A DNA stretch of 64,000 nt from Sulfuritalea sp. (GTDB taxonomy: Bacteria; Pseudomonadota; Gammaproteobacteria; Burkholderiales; Rhodocyclaceae), in the NCBI GenBank assembly GCA_022842325.1, contig JALHPU010000009.1, positions 1 to 64,000 of the forward strand, read 5' to 3'. Below the pieces are notes generated by a model. It did no database searches. It was not told the DNA's origin and worked only from the letters and a program-made list of their open reading frames with translations. Below, in pieces: positions 6,855-15,596 of the stretch (position 1 is the stretch's first letter; each line of letters starts with the position of its first letter). The translations under genes and the position numbers were made by a program.

Positions 6855-8753
6855 TTACAGCCGGTATTCGAGTTGCAACCGCGACTGCAGCCGCTTGGCC
6901 TGCTTGAATGACTCTTTCAGCACCTGCCGGTCCAGTTCGTTGAGCGTGTCCGGATTGACGCGGTTCTCGGCCCCCGGCGGCGTGCCGGCACGCTGGTTGC
7001 GCAGCCGCAGCTGCTGGATGAAGAAGAAGGCTTCGATCACCGCGTTGATGTCGTCGCCGCCCAGCTTGCCCTGCGATGCCGCCGCGCGCAGCCGCTCGAC
7101 GGTGCTGCTGTGCGGGATGCCGCTGGCCAGCGCGATGATGCGCGCGGCGTCCACGAAGGGCCGCGCGCCGTAGGCCTTGAGATCGAGCGTGTGGGGAAAT
7201 TCTGCATGACTGTCGAACACGAAGTCGCGGATCATGCCCAGCGGCGGCGTCGCCTTGACGGCGTTTTCGGCCATGAAGCGCAGGAACAGCTTGGCGTTGG
7301 CGGTCATGTCCAGCAGCCACTTGCGCAGCGCCTTGGCCAGTGCGTCGTTGCCATACAGGGTGCGGAAATCGAAAAAGATCGTGGCATTGAGCAGGGCTTC
7401 GGGTTCGGGCGTGCGGATCCATTGCGTGAAGCAGCCTTGCCACTCGTCCTGGGTCAGGCACCACTGCGGGTTGCTGGCCATGATGTTGCCCTTGCACAGG
7501 GGGAAGCCGCAGCGTGCCAGGCCTTCATTGACCTCGCGCGCAAAATCCAGGAAGCGCAGCTGCAGGGCATCGCGGTCGGCAAAGTCGGGGCAGACGAAGA
7601 TGATGCCGTTGTCCTGATCGGTGCTGAAGGTCTGCTCGTCGCGCCCTTCCGAGCCGAACGCCAGCCAGGCCCAGTCGAGGCCGAACAGGTCGTGGTGCAG
7701 CAGGCTGATCTCGATCACGCGGCGCGTCAGGCTGTCATTGAGGCCGGAAATGAACTGGGTCAGCTTTTCCGCGCTGACGCCCTGGTTCAGCATGTTGAGG
7801 CACAGCCGGCGCACGTCGGCCGCGGCCTGGGCCAGGTCTTCGATGGTATTGGCCGCAGAGATCACCTTGCGCACGTTGCGCAGGCCGATGCGCTGCATGG
7901 CGAACAGATCGCGCTCCGACACCACCCCGGCGACCCGGTCGTCGGCATCGACGATCACCAGGTGACGGATGCCGTGGGTGGCCATGGCCAGCATGGCGTC
8001 ATAGGCCGTGGCGTGCGCGGAGATGGTCGCCACCGGGCTGGTCATCACCTCCTCGACCGGCGCCGTGGCCGGATAGTCGGCGGCGACGACACGGCGTATC
8101 GCGTCCGACTGGGTGAAGATGCCCAGCGGCCGGTTGTCCGCATCGGCAATCACGACGGAGCCGACCTTGGCCTGCACCATGGTATCGATGGTGCGGCGAA
8201 TCGGCGTCTGCGCTGCGACGCTGATCACGTTGGGCCGCAGGAAGGTCGAAAGTTGCGAATTCAGCGACTGCTGGTCGGCATTGCGCTGGCCGAACTGGAG
8301 TTCGATCTGGTGCCGCGCCTGATCGAGCAGGCCGGCCACATGGTCGAGGACGAAGCGGTTGAATTCGCAACTGGAAAACAGCAATTCGGAAAAGTCGGCG
8401 CTGGCGAGACGCCAAACCCTGACCGCATCCACCGCGCTGTAGATGGCGATCGACGGCCGCTTGGCCGCCACCGCAGCGAGCGGAAAAGCCTGGCCCGGCT
8501 CGAGTTCATACAGCGGCGGGTCAAGCAGGCTGACGTCGCCGGCGAGGCGAGCCTGGACCCGGCCCGAGGCGATGATGAACAGATCGGGCGGCACTTCGCC
8601 CGGTGTCAGGATGAACTGGCCGCTGGCTATTTCCAGCGGCGTCAGCTTGCCGGCCAGAGCATTCAGGGCGAAGGCGCCCATGTCGCGGAAGGGCTGATGC
8701 TGGCGCAAGAAAGCGAGGATCTCCTCGCGCGATTCGGATGTCGGTTGGTTCAT
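6855..8753 (-). CDS. cNMP-binding / CBS-pair / DUF294 putative nucleotidyltransferase
   Basis: 632 residues in three parts. Residues about 15-130 form a cyclic-nucleotide-binding-like domain (GQFILTPGE..PDLFIIASGRV). Residues about 165-290 form a CBS pair (RRTIDTMVQAKVGSVVIAD..; EEVMTSPVATI..HGIRHLVIVD). The rest is the DUF294 nucleotidyltransferase with GSEGRDEQT..TDQDNGI, the G-S..D.D metal site, and a C-terminal helical domain. The family resembles the GlnD transferase domain. In pseudomonads a homologue sits with actP and an exonuclease gene (recall). The ATG at 8753, four bases after the upstream stop, is preferred over a TTG at 8768. Its target is unknown. Confidence 0.88.
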   Translation of the reverse strand: MNQPTSESREEILAFLRQHQPFRDMGAFALNALAGKLTPLEIASGQFILTPGEVPPDLFIIASGRVQARLAGDVSLLDPPLYELEPGQAFPLAAVAAKRPSIAIYSAVDAVRVWRLASADFSELLFSSCEFNRFVLDHVAGLLDQARHQIELQFGQRNADQQSLNSQLSTFLRPNVISVAAQTPIRRTIDTMVQAKVGSVVIADADNRPLGIFTQSDAIRRVVAADYPATAPVEEVMTSPVATISAHATAYDAMLAMATHGIRHLVIVDADDRVAGVVSERDLFAMQRIGLRNVRKVISAANTIEDLAQAAADVRRLCLNMLNQGVSAEKLTQFISGLNDSLTRRVIEISLLHHDLFGLDWAWLAFGSEGRDEQTFSTDQDNGIIFVCPDFADRDALQLRFLDFAREVNEGLARCGFPLCKGNIMASNPQWCLTQDEWQGCFTQWIRTPEPEALLNATIFFDFRTLYGNDALAKALRKWLLDMTANAKLFLRFMAENAVKATPPLGMIRDFVFDSHAEFPHTLDLKAYGARPFVDAARIIALASGIPHSSTVERLRAAASQGKLGGDDINAVIEAFFFIQQLRLRNQRAGTPPGAENRVNPDTLNELDRQVLKESFKQAKRLQSRLQLEYRL

Positions 8754-8757
8754 CGTT

Positions 8758-9825
8758 TCAGGTTTCAATGTGGAATCGGGTTTTCAGTCCTTGCTGCAGC
8801 GTACGCGCCTGGCGCAGGGCATCGAGCAGGACACGGCGGTCGAATTCGTTGAGCTGGTCCGGGTCGAGCTGGTTGCCCGGCGTGCCGCCTGCAACCGCCG
8901 CCGCCTGCGCCACAAAACGAATTTCTTGCAGGGCATGGAAGGCGTGCACCGCCGCTGCCGCATCGGCATGGGTCATTATCCCCTCTGCCGCCATTCCGCG
9001 CAGGCGCAGCGCCGTGGCGGTCTCGGCACTGCCGGCACCGAGCGCCAGGATGCGCGCTGCATCGACGAAGATGCGTGAGCCGAACTTCTTCAGGTCGATG
9101 GTGCCGCCGGAATCGGCCTCGATCACGAAATCGCGCAGGCGTCCCAGCGGCGGCGATGCGGCGAGCGCATTGGTCGTCATCATGCGCAGGAAGATCTCGT
9201 TGCCGCGCGTCAGCTCCGCCAGGGAACGACTCAGGCCGGTCGCCAGTTCGGCGTCGCCGGCCAGCGGGCGGAAGTCGAAAAAGATCGCGGCGTTGAGCAG
9301 GGCCTCGGGCTCGGGCGTGCGCACCCAGGCCGTGAAGCTTTCCAGCCATTCCGACTGCGACAGGCACCAGCGCGGATTGCCGGCCATGACCTCGCCATCG
9401 CAGAGCGCAAAGCCGCACTCGGCCAGCGCCTGATTCGCCGCCCGGGCGAAGGGCAGGAACAGCTCGCGCAACTGCTGCGCCTCGCCATCGTCGCTGGCGG
9501 AGAACACCAGTCCGTTGTCCTGATCGGTGACCAGGGTCTGCTCCAGGCGGCCTTCGGAACCCAGGCCGAGCCAGCACCAGCGCGCCGGCGGCAGGCGAAA
9601 ACGCTGCTGCAGCAGGGCCAGTACGCGTACCACGACTGCATCGTTGAGTCGCGACAGAACGCCGGTCACCAGCGCCGCGCCGGCATCCTCATGGTGCAGG
9701 GCCACGGCCAGCTGCCGCGCCTCGGCGGCGCAGGCCGCCAGCACCGCGATGTCCGCGGCGCCTTCGATGCGGGCGCTGCAAGCGGCAATGGCGGAGGACT
9801 GGGGCAGGATTTCGCTGTCGCTCAT
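8758..9825 (-). CDS. DUF294 putative nucleotidyltransferase without regulatory domains
   Basis: 355 residues. It matches the C-terminal half of the neighbouring DUF294/CBS protein motif for motif: GLGSEGRLEQTLVTDQDNG, EVMAGNPRWCLSQSEW, TPEPEALLNAAIFFDFRPL, FGSRIFVDAARILAL and LDPDQLNEFDRRVLLDALRQAR. It is therefore a tandem paralogue lacking the cyclic-nucleotide and CBS domains. The catalytic G-S and D-x-D residues are retained. The ATG at 9825 overlaps the exonuclease stop region (TATTGAACATG), and the gene ends 4 bases before the next start, so three genes in a row are tightly coupled. One paralogue could be regulatory and the other constitutive (inference). Confidence 0.85.
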   Translation of the reverse strand: MSDSEILPQSSAIAACSARIEGAADIAVLAACAAEARQLAVALHHEDAGAALVTGVLSRLNDAVVVRVLALLQQRFRLPPARWCWLGLGSEGRLEQTLVTDQDNGLVFSASDDGEAQQLRELFLPFARAANQALAECGFALCDGEVMAGNPRWCLSQSEWLESFTAWVRTPEPEALLNAAIFFDFRPLAGDAELATGLSRSLAELTRGNEIFLRMMTTNALAASPPLGRLRDFVIEADSGGTIDLKKFGSRIFVDAARILALGAGSAETATALRLRGMAAEGIMTHADAAAAVHAFHALQEIRFVAQAAAVAGGTPGNQLDPDQLNEFDRRVLLDALRQARTLQQGLKTRFHIET

Positions 9826-9827
9826 GT

Positions 9828-12065
9828 TCAATACCTGATGCGGGCAAAGTAGGTCTTCTGCGCCGCGTCCAGCGCCTGACGCAGCGTGAGGATGCCCATG
9901 TCGGCCAGCAGCGGAATCATCTTGAGGAAGACTTCGCCGGTGACATAGGCATCACCGAGCGCCGTGTGGCGGCCGATGACATTGATGCCGAGGCGTTCGG
10001 CAATGCTTTCCAGGTGGTGCGACTCCTGGTTCGGATGGATCACGGCCGACAGCAGCAGCGTGTCGAGCACCGGCTGCGTGAAGCGCACGCCGAGGCTGTC
10101 TTCCTTGAGTTGGAAAAAACGCAGGTCGAAAGCCGCGTTGTGCGCCACCAGCACGGTCTCGGCGCAGAACTCGTGGAAGGCCGGCAGCACCACGTCGAGC
10201 CGCGGCTGGCCATTGACCATGGCTTCGGTGATGCCGTGGATCGGGATGCCTTCCGGTTTGAGCGGGATCACGGGGTCGACCAGCTGATCGAAGATTTCCT
10301 GGCGCAACAGGCGGTTGTTCACGATGCGCACGGCGCCCATCTGAATGATCTCGTCGCCTTCGGACGGCTGCAGCCCGGTGGTCTCGGTATCGAACACCGA
10401 ATAGGTCAGCTCGGTCAGCTTGCGATCGAGGTCGATGCCGGAACCCTCGGCGTCGCGCGCGGCGAACAGGTCGAAATCGTAGTATTCGGGACGACTGTCG
10501 CTGTGCAGATGCTGCGCCTGGTCCATCACCGGCGCGTCGGGCGTGGCCGCCGCCGGCAGCACGATGCGGAAAAAGGCGTTGTGCGCCGCCTTGTCGCGCT
10601 GGTACCAGATCTCGCCGCCGTGGCGATCGATGACGTCGCGCAGGGTCAGCGGGCTGGTGTCGGCGCCGACCGTCATGGGTTCCAGTTCCCAGGTGTATAG
10701 CGTCTCCGATGAGGCCGGCGTGCCCGACCAGATGAGGTCGACGAAGACCATCGAACCTTCGCTGGCCAGGCGCAGGCGCAGTTCGCGAATGGCATAGTGG
10801 TCCTGCAGGCGCGAGGCGAGGAAGGTGATGGCCTGGATCAAGGCGAAGCTGTCCACGCGCATCCACAGGCTGGCGTCCTGGTCTTCGTGCTTGATCGGCA
10901 GCTTCAGGCGGTCCTCGATGCGCCGCGCCGCCGCGGCCAGGATGTCAATCGCCAGCACGTCTTCCAGCGGCCAGCGGGTTTTCAGCGAATCGGCAAAGCG
11001 GTTCATGGTGGCTTCGAGCTTGCTGCTCATCGCCGCAGCCTCGTCGGCGATCACGTGCGTGAAGCGCTCGCGGTAGTCGGCCTCCATCTCCGGCGAATCG
11101 ATCAGCGTCTCGACCGCGGCGCGGATGTTGCCCAGCGCGGCGCGATTGCCGTCGGTCAAGGCCTGCAGCGCCTGGTCGCGCTCGGCTTCGCGCTCGAAGT
11201 TGCGCGTGATGTTTTCGATGGTCAGGACGTAGCCGGTGACGTGAAGTTCGACACCCAGCGGATTGACCGCATCGACGGCCGCACCGCCCTCCTCCGCTCC
11301 CGCCGCCTTCGGCGGGTCCACCCTGCCGAGCACAGGAGCCATCTGGGCTCGCAGCAGTTGACCGGCGCGCGTGCTGGTGATGAAGTTGGCAGTCGGCTCG
11401 GCGCTGCCGCGGCGCAGGCGCTGCTGGATGTTCTCCAGCGAATGGGTGATCTGGCCGCGCTCGAGGATGGAGAAGATCGAACGGCCGAGGCCGATCAGGG
11501 CGCCGCCGCTCATCGAGGTCGGACCCTGCGCGAGGGCCTTGAACTGCAGCCGGGCACGGCTGTTGTAGAGCAGGATGCGGCCGTCGAGATTGCACACCAC
11601 GACGCCCAGCGCGAGTTCCGACATCAGTGCCGCCAGCCGGTTCTTTTCCTCCTCCACCGTGGCCTTGGCCTGGCGGATCTGCTCTTCGACATCGTTCAGC
11701 AACTCGTCGCGCTGCTGCGCCAGATCGTTGGCGGCGCGCGCCAGTTCGCGTATCTCCGGCGGGCCTTCCGGCGCGACGCGGAAATTGCGGTTGGCGCCGA
11801 GCATCAGGCGCAGCGTCTCGGCCATGCGCAACAGGCCCAGCACGTAATGCTGGAACAGGCTGCGCAACAGGATCACGCCGGCGATGAAACCGAGCAGGGT
11901 CATCAGCCCGCCCAGCGGCAGGCGCGGCAGCAGGAACTCGGCGAAGGCGGCGCGTTCCGCATCCCTGGCGTCGGCGAACAGCAGCAGCGCGGTCAGCGCA
12001 AACGGCCCGGTCATCAGCAGGCCCAGCACACCGGCCGCAAGCATGAAACGAAACTTCGCCTTCAT
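9828..12065 (-). CDS. Membrane sensor pseudokinase fused to DEDDh 3'-5' exonuclease
   Basis: 745 residues. Two N-terminal membrane helices (residues about 8-30 and 48-68) are followed by a HAMP-like linker with coiled coil and a PAS-like domain (LALGVVVCNLDGRILLYNSRA). Next is a region shaped like a histidine-kinase core but degenerate: no phosphoacceptor His in TDGNRAALGNIRAAVETL, and no N or G boxes. The C-terminus is a complete DnaQ-type exonuclease with D559, E561 (FDTETTGL), D647 (AHNAAFD), H700 and D705 (RHTALGDA). It probably reads a membrane or cytoplasmic signal and degrades a nucleic acid or small nucleotide. It lies between the DUF294 genes and the response regulator. The substrate is unknown. 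Confidence 0.88.
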   Translation of the reverse strand: MKAKFRFMLAAGVLGLLMTGPFALTALLLFADARDAERAAFAEFLLPRLPLGGLMTLLGFIAGVILLRSLFQHYVLGLLRMAETLRLMLGANRNFRVAPEGPPEIRELARAANDLAQQRDELLNDVEEQIRQAKATVEEEKNRLAALMSELALGVVVCNLDGRILLYNSRARLQFKALAQGPTSMSGGALIGLGRSIFSILERGQITHSLENIQQRLRRGSAEPTANFITSTRAGQLLRAQMAPVLGRVDPPKAAGAEEGGAAVDAVNPLGVELHVTGYVLTIENITRNFEREAERDQALQALTDGNRAALGNIRAAVETLIDSPEMEADYRERFTHVIADEAAAMSSKLEATMNRFADSLKTRWPLEDVLAIDILAAAARRIEDRLKLPIKHEDQDASLWMRVDSFALIQAITFLASRLQDHYAIRELRLRLASEGSMVFVDLIWSGTPASSETLYTWELEPMTVGADTSPLTLRDVIDRHGGEIWYQRDKAAHNAFFRIVLPAAATPDAPVMDQAQHLHSDSRPEYYDFDLFAARDAEGSGIDLDRKLTELTYSVFDTETTGLQPSEGDEIIQMGAVRIVNNRLLRQEIFDQLVDPVIPLKPEGIPIHGITEAMVNGQPRLDVVLPAFHEFCAETVLVAHNAAFDLRFFQLKEDSLGVRFTQPVLDTLLLSAVIHPNQESHHLESIAERLGINVIGRHTALGDAYVTGEVFLKMIPLLADMGILTLRQALDAAQKTYFARIRY

Positions 12066-12066
12066 G

Positions 12067-12432
12067 TCATGCCAGCAGAGACTTGATCTGGACGATGAGG
12101 TCCTTGGTCGAGAACGGTTTGGTGATGTAGGTATTGGCGCCCAGCGCCAGGCCCTTGGTGACTTCCGTCTCGCGGCCCTTGGCGGTCAGCATGATGATCT
12201 TGACGCCCGCCAGCGTCGGGTCGGCACGCAGCGATTCGCAAACTTCGAAGCCGGACTTCTTCGGCATCATCACGTCGAGCAGCACCAGGTCGGGGCGAAA
12301 CTCGGATGCCAGCTTCAATGCGGCCTCGCCGTCGGTCGCCACCGCGATCTCGAAGCCCTCCTTCTTCATCAGGTATTCAAGCGATATGACGATGTTCGGC
12401 TCGTCGTCGACTATAAGTATGCGATGGCTCAC
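12067..12432 (-). CDS. Single-domain CheY-like response regulator (CrbR-associated type)
   Basis: 121 residues: a receiver domain alone, with acidic pocket D9/D10, phosphoacceptor D53 (LVLLDVMMP), T83 (MLTAKG) and K105 (TYITKPF). There is no DNA-binding domain, so it must act by protein contact. Its ATG overlaps the stop of the symporter-kinase by 4 bases (ATGA), making it the obvious phosphorylation partner. It ends one base before the exonuclease gene. In the described CrbS/CrbR systems the regulator is a LuxR-type DNA binder, so either this is a different output or the DNA-binding regulator is elsewhere. Confidence 0.9.
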   Translation of the reverse strand: MSHRILIVDDEPNIVISLEYLMKKEGFEIAVATDGEAALKLASEFRPDLVLLDVMMPKKSGFEVCESLRADPTLAGVKIIMLTAKGRETEVTKGLALGANTYITKPFSTKDLIVQIKSLLA

Positions 12433-15197
12433 TCAACTCCTCCTGGAAAGTTGTCCGCGTCATTATCGCCCGCCTGCCGCGGCAGGGTGAACACAAAACG
12501 CGCCCCGGCCCCGGGTGTGCTTTCGACCCACAGCCGGCCGTTGAAATATTCGATGATCTGACGGCTGATCGGCAGGCCGAGGCCGGTACCCTGCGGCTTG
12601 TCGGTGAGCACGTCGGTGGTCCCCGAACCCTGGCGGAACTTGTCGAAAATCACTTCCTGATCCTCGGCATGGATGCCGGGGCCGTTGTCGCTGACGCTGA
12701 CGCGGACTTCACTCGCCGTACCGCCGGCGCCGACTGTCACGCGACCACCGTCCGCCGGCACGAACTTGAGCGCATTCGACAGCAGATTGACCATCACCTG
12801 CATCAGCCGGTCGCGGTCGGCCATCACGCTGAGGCCGCTCTCGCAGGCGTCGAGATCCAGAACCACGCGCTTTTCGGCGAACAGCACGGTCAGCGAATCG
12901 GCGGCCTCGCGCACCACCTCGCCGACATCGACGGCGGCGACGGTCCATTCGGCGCGGCCCGATTCGAGCTTGGCCAGGTCGAGGATCTGGTTGATCAGGC
13001 GCGACAGGCGTACCGTCTCGCTGACGATGATGCCGACAAAACGCTTGCGTTGCGCCAGGTCGATCTTCGGATCTTCCTGCAGCATTTCGGAGAAGGCGCG
13101 AATCGAGGTCAGCGGCGTGCGCAACTCGTGGGTCACGGTCGAAATGAAATCGTCCTTCATGCGGTCCAGCTCGCGCAGTCGCGCATTGGCCTCGCGCAGT
13201 TCCGCCGTGGCGCGGGTCAGTTCCAGCGACTTCTGCTCCAGTTCGCGCGTGTAGGCGCGCACCTGCGAGGCTTCGTCGAGAATGTTCATGACCTCGTCGA
13301 TGCCGAGCGGTTCTTCGGTGACCACCGAGGCCACCATGGCGCGCGCCGAGGCCGAACCGATGGCACCCGCCAGCAGGGTTTCGGCAAAGTTCACCAGCCG
13401 CGTATCGGCCGGCAGTTCCTGGATGGAATGCAGACCACGCTGCCGGGCGTGGCGCGAAAACGCCTCCTCGGCCTTTTCGCGGCCGAGAAAGCGGCCGGCC
13501 AGCGGCAGCAGGTCGGTGACGCCGGCACTGCCGCGCCAGCCGGAGAGTCCGGCCGCTTCGGCGCCGCCGACGAACAGCGTCGCCTGGCGCGCCTCGCGCA
13601 CGTTGGGCACCCGCTGCAGCGAGACGCCGATAAAGGCGCCGAGGTTCGCCAGCAGGCTCCACACCAGGCAATGCGTGATCTCGTCGAGTCCGCTGAGGCC
13701 GAACAGGTGTTGCGGACGCAGCAGTTCGATGCCGAACAGGCCGTGCGCGATGAAGCCGTCGGGCAGCCAGCCCGATTTGGCGAAGGATGGCAGCAGCAGG
13801 GTATAGGCCCACACCACGAATCCCGCCGCCAGGCCGGCCAGTGCGCCGTCGCGGGTGCCGCCTTTCCAGAACAGGCCGCCGATCACCACAGGGGCGAACT
13901 GCGCCACCGCGGCAAAGGAAATCAGCCCGATCGAGACCAGCGCATAGGCCTCGCCGGCGACGCGAAAGTACAGATAGCCCAGGCCAAGGATGATGACGAT
14001 GGCCCAGCGCCGGATCTCCAGCAGCAGACCCGACAGGTCGGCGCGCGCCGCCAGCCCCAGCACCGGCAGGCGCAACAACAGCGGCATCACCAGGTCGTTG
14101 CAGACCATGGTCGACAGCGCGATGGTTTCGACGATCACCATGCCGGTCGCCGCCGACAAACCGCCGATATACACGAACAGCGCCAGCGCCTCCTGCTGGC
14201 GGGCCATCGGCAGCGTCAGCACGAAGGTGTCGGCGTCGACCACACCGCCGGGGAAATGCAGCATGCCGGCCAGGGCCACCGGCAGCACGAACAGGTTGAT
14301 CAGGAACAGGTAGAGCGGGAACATCCACACCGCACGGCTCAGATGCTTGACATCGACGTTTTCCACCACCGCGATCTGGAACTGGCGCGGCAGCAGCAGC
14401 GAGGCGAACATGGAGAGGAAGATCAGCGTGCCCCAGGTACCGTAGGCGGCCGGAGAGTCGGCGGTGGCGAGACGGCGCGCAACGTCCGGCACGGCCTTCG
14501 CCTGCGCGAAAATGTCGCCGACGCCATCGTGCATGCCCCAGACGACGAAGATGCCGACGGCCAGAAAGGCGATCAGCTTGACCACCGACTCGACGGCGAT
14601 CGCCGCCACCATGCCCTCGTGGCGCTCCGTGGCATCGAGATGGCGCGTACCGAACAGGATGGTGAATGCCGCCAGGATCATCGCCACGTACAGCGCACTG
14701 TCCTGGAACAGCGGGACGGCGCCGGCCGTGGCCGGCATGATGATTTCCGGGTAGCTGGTGAGAATCGCGAAACTGTTGGACACCGCCTTGAGCTGCAGGG
14801 CGATGTAGGGAATCACGCCGACCACGGCGATCACGGTGACCAAACCGCCGAGCAACTGGCTCTTGCCGTAGCGCGAGGCGACGAAGTCGGCGATCGAGGT
14901 GATGCGATTGACCTTGGCCACGCGGATCATCTTGTGCAGGATGAATCCGGCCAGCGCGAACAACAGCGTCGGACCGAGATAGATCGGCAGGAAACCGATG
15001 CCGCTGGCCGCGGCGCGACCGACGCTGCCGTAGAAGGTCCAGGTCGTGCAATACACGCCCAGCGACAGGGCATAGACGACCGGATTGGAGATCAGCGAAC
15101 GCCCCGAATCCGCGCGCCGGTCGGCGTACCAGGCGATCGCGAACAGAATGCCCAGGTAGGACAGCGAGGCGAGGACGATCACCCAGCCTTGCAGCAC
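12429..15197 (-). CDS. Sodium/solute symporter-histidine kinase hybrid (CrbS-like acetate sensor)
   Basis: 922 residues. Residues 1 to about 500 form a sodium:solute symporter domain with 12-13 membrane helices (e.g. NPVVYALSLGVYCTTWTFYG, the usual start of kinase-linked SSF domains). A linker and coiled coil lead to the kinase core: H690 in THELRTPLTSIRAF, N box NLLSNALK near 804, DNGPG near 838 and GTGLGL near 870. Hybrids of this type (CrbS, MxtR) couple acetate transport or sensing to control of acs, which lies immediately upstream here. The partner is probably the overlapping CheY-like gene. The 66-aa membrane protein ends one base before its ATG. Confidence 0.9.
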   Translation of the reverse strand: MLQGWVIVLASLSYLGILFAIAWYADRRADSGRSLISNPVVYALSLGVYCTTWTFYGSVGRAAASGIGFLPIYLGPTLLFALAGFILHKMIRVAKVNRITSIADFVASRYGKSQLLGGLVTVIAVVGVIPYIALQLKAVSNSFAILTSYPEIIMPATAGAVPLFQDSALYVAMILAAFTILFGTRHLDATERHEGMVAAIAVESVVKLIAFLAVGIFVVWGMHDGVGDIFAQAKAVPDVARRLATADSPAAYGTWGTLIFLSMFASLLLPRQFQIAVVENVDVKHLSRAVWMFPLYLFLINLFVLPVALAGMLHFPGGVVDADTFVLTLPMARQQEALALFVYIGGLSAATGMVIVETIALSTMVCNDLVMPLLLRLPVLGLAARADLSGLLLEIRRWAIVIILGLGYLYFRVAGEAYALVSIGLISFAAVAQFAPVVIGGLFWKGGTRDGALAGLAAGFVVWAYTLLLPSFAKSGWLPDGFIAHGLFGIELLRPQHLFGLSGLDEITHCLVWSLLANLGAFIGVSLQRVPNVREARQATLFVGGAEAAGLSGWRGSAGVTDLLPLAGRFLGREKAEEAFSRHARQRGLHSIQELPADTRLVNFAETLLAGAIGSASARAMVASVVTEEPLGIDEVMNILDEASQVRAYTRELEQKSLELTRATAELREANARLRELDRMKDDFISTVTHELRTPLTSIRAFSEMLQEDPKIDLAQRKRFVGIIVSETVRLSRLINQILDLAKLESGRAEWTVAAVDVGEVVREAADSLTVLFAEKRVVLDLDACESGLSVMADRDRLMQVMVNLLSNALKFVPADGGRVTVGAGGTASEVRVSVSDNGPGIHAEDQEVIFDKFRQGSGTTDVLTDKPQGTGLGLPISRQIIEYFNGRLWVESTPGAGARFVFTLPRQAGDNDADNFPGGVE

Positions 15198-15198
15198 C

Positions 15199-15399
15199 TC
15201 AGTCGCCCTTCCTTTCGACGACCCAGGCCATCTGCAGGATCAGCGCCAGCCAGGATGCCATCAGCCAGGCATACAGGGGCGGCATGCCGAAGAAATCGCC
15301 GCCGCGGTTGAACACCGACAGCAGGGGATAGTTGAAAAAGAAGCAGCCGAGCAGGAACAGGAACGCCAGACGCTGCGCGATGAGTCGGGAGCGAATCAT
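15199..15399 (-). CDS. 66-aa two-helix membrane protein, SSF-kinase companion
   Basis: 66 residues with two hydrophobic segments (LAFLFLLGCFFFNYPLLSVF and LYAWLMASWLALILQMAWVV) joined by a short loop containing GMPPLY, and a charged tail ERKGD. Small two-helix proteins of this shape commonly sit directly before sodium/solute symporters or symporter-kinases and may be accessory subunits. It ends one base before the symporter-kinase start, so the two are probably coupled. I do not assign it to a named family. The start ATG at 15399 lacks a convincing Shine-Dalgarno, though GGAG occurs close upstream. Confidence 0.72.
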   Translation of the reverse strand: MIRSRLIAQRLAFLFLLGCFFFNYPLLSVFNRGGDFFGMPPLYAWLMASWLALILQMAWVVERKGD

Positions 15400-15484
15400 T
15401 TCATCATCTCCTTTGAGAGCCGGTTCCAGATGGCATGGTACCTCGCCTCACGCCTATTTCATGCAACCCATCCCACAAGGGGAT

Positions 15485-15545
15485 ACCGTCCTCGCTTTTC
15501 GCTCGGGGCCTTGCCCGCCGGGAACTCCGCTGCGCGGGCCGGCGA
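15485..15545. repeat. Palindromic repeat, intergenic copy (matches insert inside 33.99-34.04 kb gene)
   Basis: The stretch GGAACTCCGCTGCGCGGGC (15521-15539) and its flanks match 33993-34042 inside an acyl-CoA dehydrogenase gene, where the same core reads GGAATTCCGCTTCGCGGGC. Both copies are preceded by a CTCNGCTTTNCG-like segment and followed by GGCGATA. The copy here lies between the small membrane protein gene and the acs terminator and has no coding role. Confidence 0.55.
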
Positions 15546-15579
15546 TAAAAAAGCGCCCGTCTTGCGAGGGGCGCTTTTT
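15546..15579 (-). terminator. Rho-independent terminator of acs
   Basis: On the minus strand, 18 bases after the acs stop, the sequence reads AAAAAGCGCCCCTCGCAAGA then CGGGCGCTTTTTT: a GC stem with a loop, ending in a run of T. The hairpin is symmetrical with A and T runs on both sides, so it could also stop transcription from the plus strand. It insulates acs from the symporter-kinase operon downstream. Confidence 0.85.
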
Positions 15580-15596
15580 CCGATCATGGCTAAGCG

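Noticed and set aside
12669-15311. 880-residue plus-strand open frame opposite the symporter-kinase gene
   Set aside because: It is a GC-rich mirror frame of a clear protein; its translation is His/Arg/Asp/Gln-rich with no domain.
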